From an uncultured Pelagibacteraceae bacterium (GTDB taxonomy: Bacteria; Pseudomonadota; Alphaproteobacteria; Pelagibacterales; Pelagibacteraceae), in the NCBI GenBank assembly GCA_902531455.1, contig CACAEM010000022.1, forward strand, positions 1 to 8,486: a stretch of DNA of 8,486 nt, written 5' to 3'. Below the pieces are notes generated by a model. The model worked only from the letters and a program-made list of their open reading frames with translations. It did not search any database and was not told the origin of the DNA. Position 1 is the stretch's first letter. Every line of letters begins with the position of its first letter. Both the position numbers and the translations under genes were made by a program. Shown here one piece after another: positions 6,598 through 8,486 of the stretch.

Positions 6598-8486
6598 AAA
6601 AATATTAGTTATTGGAGCAGGTCCAATAATAATTGGACAAGCATGTGAATTTGATTATTCGGGTACTCAAGCATGTAAGGCTCTTAAAGATGAAGGTTTC
6701 GAGGTAGTTTTAATAAATTCAAATCCTGCAACAATTATGACTGATCCTGGAGTAGCTGATAAAACCTATATTGAACCCATCACAATTCCTGTTTTAGAAG
6801 AAGTTATTAAAAAAGAAAAACCTAATGCAATTTTACCAACAATGGGAGGTCAGACCGCATTAAATTTAGCAATAAGTGCAGAAAAAGCTGGAGTGCTTAA
6901 AAAATATAAAATTGAATTAATAGGTGCAAAGTCGAAAGCAATAGAAAATGCAGAAGATCGTAAAAAATTTAGAAAAAATATGTCTGACATTGGTTTAGAT
7001 CTGCCAAAATCAAGAATCATAAATCATTTTAAAGATGCCGCTAAATGTTTGAAGGAGATTGGATTACCAGCAATTATTAGACCATCTTTTACTTTAGGCG
7101 GTTTGGGAGGAGGTATCGCTAAAAACAAAAAAGATTTCTTTAAACTTGTTAAAACTGGGATGAACGAGTCCCCTCAAAATCAGGTTTTAATCGAAGAGTC
7201 ATTAGAAGGTTGGAAAGAATTTGAAATGGAGGTTGTAAGAGACAAAAAAGATAACTGTATAATAATTTGTTCAATAGAGAATGTGGATCCAATGGGAATC
7301 CATACTGGGGATTCTATCACAGTTGCTCCAGCATTAACCTTAACTGATAAAGAATACCAAGTCATGAGAAATGCATCAATTGCCTGCTTAAGAAAAATCG
7401 GAGTTGAAACCGGGGGGTCTAATGTTCAGTTTGCAATAAATCCAGCAAATGGAAGAATGGTTATAATAGAAATGAATCCAAGAGTATCAAGATCCTCTGC
7501 TCTTGCATCAAAAGCGACAGGTTTCCCAATTGCTAAAGTAGCAGCCAAACTTGCTGTGGGATACACTTTAGACGAATTAAAAAATGAAATTACAAAAGTA
7601 ACTCCGGCTTCATTTGAACCAACAATTGATTATGTTGTTACAAAAATACCAAGATTTACATTTGAAAAATTTTCAGACACTAAAGCAGTGCTTGGAACTT
7701 CAATGAGATCTGTTGGTGAAGCAATGGCAATCGGAAGAAACTTCAAAGAATCTTTTCAAAAAGCCTTGGTTTCCCTAGAAACTGGATTTTCAGGATTAGA
7801 CAATATTTTTAATTATTCAAAAAAAGATATTTTAAAAAATTTAAAGAATAATATTCCAAATAGATTGGTGTTAATTGCTGAAGCATTTAGAAAAAATATT
7901 TCATTAGATAAAATATACAAATTATCAAATGTTGATCCTTGGTTCTTAAATCAAATTAAGGATCTAATCGAAGAGGAAAAGAATATAAAAAAAAAAGGTA
8001 TTCCCAAAACATATAACGAATTTAATAGAATTAAATCTATAGGTTTTTCAGATAAAAAATTGTCAGATATTACTGGAATAAAAGAAAAAATTGTAAGATC
8101 CAAAAGAGTTGCACTTAAAGTTTTACCAGTATTCAAAAAAGTGGACACTTGTGCAGCAGAATTTAAATCCTTTACTCCATATATGTATTCAACATACCAG
8201 AGAAGTTTTTCAATAAATACTGAGTGTGAAGCAGATCCAAGTAACAAGAAAAAAATAATAATACTTGGAGGAGGTCCAAACAGAATTGGACAAGGTATAG
8301 AGTTTGATTATTGTTGTTGCCAAGCAAGCTTTTCTTTAAAAGAAGCTGGATTTGAAACAATAATGGTCAATTGTAACCCTGAAACTGTTTCAACAGACTA
8401 TGACACCAGTGATAGACTATATTTTGAGCCACTGATTGAAGAATATGTTCAAAATATAATTCTAAAAGAAAAATCAAATGGTAATC
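6575..8486 (+). CDS. carB: Carbamoyl-phosphate synthetase large subunit CarB, N-terminal 637 residues; 3' end outside the window
   Basis: CarB binds two ATP and joins bicarbonate, ammonia from CarA and phosphate into carbamoyl phosphate. The open frame runs from ATG 6575 to the right edge: 637 codons of an expected ~1080. The start [17 protein letters not shown] matches the E. coli N-terminus closely, so it is well supported despite lying inside carA and lacking a clear ribosome site. The first ATP-grasp half is intact and collinear with E. coli numbering: Arg129, Arg169 ([10 protein letters not shown]), Glu215, His243 (GIHTGDS), and metal ligands Gln285, Glu299 and Asn301 ([18 protein letters not shown]). 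A less conserved oligomerisation domain covers about 403-555. The second half starts at [21 protein letters not shown] (561-581), with [19 protein letters not shown] at 599-617. [17 protein letters not shown] (539-555) is about six residues longer than in E. coli. The allosteric domain is not in the window. Confidence 0.97.
   Translation, partial: MPKRKDIKKILVIGAGPIIIGQACEFDYSGTQACKALKDEGFEVVLINSNPATIMTDPGVADKTYIEPITIPVLEEVIKKEKPNAILPTMGGQTALNLAISAEKAGVLKKYKIELIGAKSKAIENAEDRKKFRKNMSDIGLDLPKSRIINHFKDAAKCLKEIGLPAIIRPSFTLGGLGGGIAKNKKDFFKLVKTGMNESPQNQVLIEESLEGWKEFEMEVVRDKKDNCIIICSIENVDPMGIHTGDSITVAPALTLTDKEYQVMRNASIACLRKIGVETGGSNVQFAINPANGRMVIIEMNPRVSRSSALASKATGFPIAKVAAKLAVGYTLDELKNEITKVTPASFEPTIDYVVTKIPRFTFEKFSDTKAVLGTSMRSVGEAMAIGRNFKESFQKALVSLETGFSGLDNIFNYSKKDILKNLKNNIPNRLVLIAEAFRKNISLDKIYKLSNVDPWFLNQIKDLIEEEKNIKKKGIPKTYNEFNRIKSIGFSDKKLSDITGIKEKIVRSKRVALKVLPVFKKVDTCAAEFKSFTPYMYSTYQRSFSINTECEADPSNKKKIIILGGGPNRIGQGIEFDYCCCQASFSLKEAGFETIMVNCNPETVSTDYDTSDRLYFEPLIEEYVQNIILKEKSNGN

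Noticed and set aside
7180..8360. Minus-strand open frames inside carB (7180-7365, 7951-8247, 8172-8360)
   Set aside because: carB is open and strongly conserved throughout; these are antisense shadows.
1..8486. Mobile elements, CRISPR arrays, prophage or defence genes
   Set aside because: No transposase or integrase wording, no long direct or terminal repeats and no spaced repeat array were seen; every large frame is a core housekeeping gene.

Overview
The window is an AT-rich, gene-dense stretch of bacterial chromosome that most resembles a SAR11-type (Pelagibacterales) marine alphaproteobacterium. Four things point there: strong A/T bias even at silent sites, very short spacers and overlapping genes, almost no Shine-Dalgarno sequences, and protein wording. 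The protein clues are a DnaG zinc-ribbon region written [13 protein letters not shown], an alphaproteobacterial CarA/CarB wording, and yqeY rather than rpsU in front of dnaG. The taxonomic call is from memory of these families, not from a search.

Layout from left to right. (1) Bases 1-932, plus strand: the 3' end of mlaA (outer-membrane lipoprotein) followed directly by a complete mlaC (periplasmic phospholipid carrier). Both belong to the Mla system for outer-membrane lipid asymmetry. (2) Bases 933-1144, minus strand: two tRNA genes with encoded CCA. One has anticodon CAT and is probably the lysidine-type tRNA-Ile2. The other is tRNA-Val(GAC), with perfect stems but strongly non-canonical D and T loops. 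(3) Bases 1146-5280, minus strand: a macromolecular-synthesis cluster read yqeY, then dnaG (primase), then rpoD (housekeeping sigma factor). yqeY and dnaG share an ATGA stop/start overlap. rpoD ends one base before the tRNA-Val gene. (4) Bases 5281-5403: a 123-bp divergent control region with candidate promoters and inverted repeats. (5) Bases 5404-8486, plus strand: carA and carB, the two subunits of carbamoyl-phosphate synthetase, overlapping by 23 nt. carB runs off the right edge after residue 637 of an expected ~1080.

All protein genes are core housekeeping genes. I see no mobile element, CRISPR array, prophage or defence locus, and no gene-free stretch above 300 bp. The observations most worth a second look are the tRNA-Val loops, which carry apparently paired changes at two tertiary contacts, and the rpoD/tRNA-Val junction, which suggests an mRNA-tRNA co-transcript. 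After those come the loss of zinc ligands in DnaG and the compact carA leader. I found no convincing evidence of an entirely new multi-gene system.
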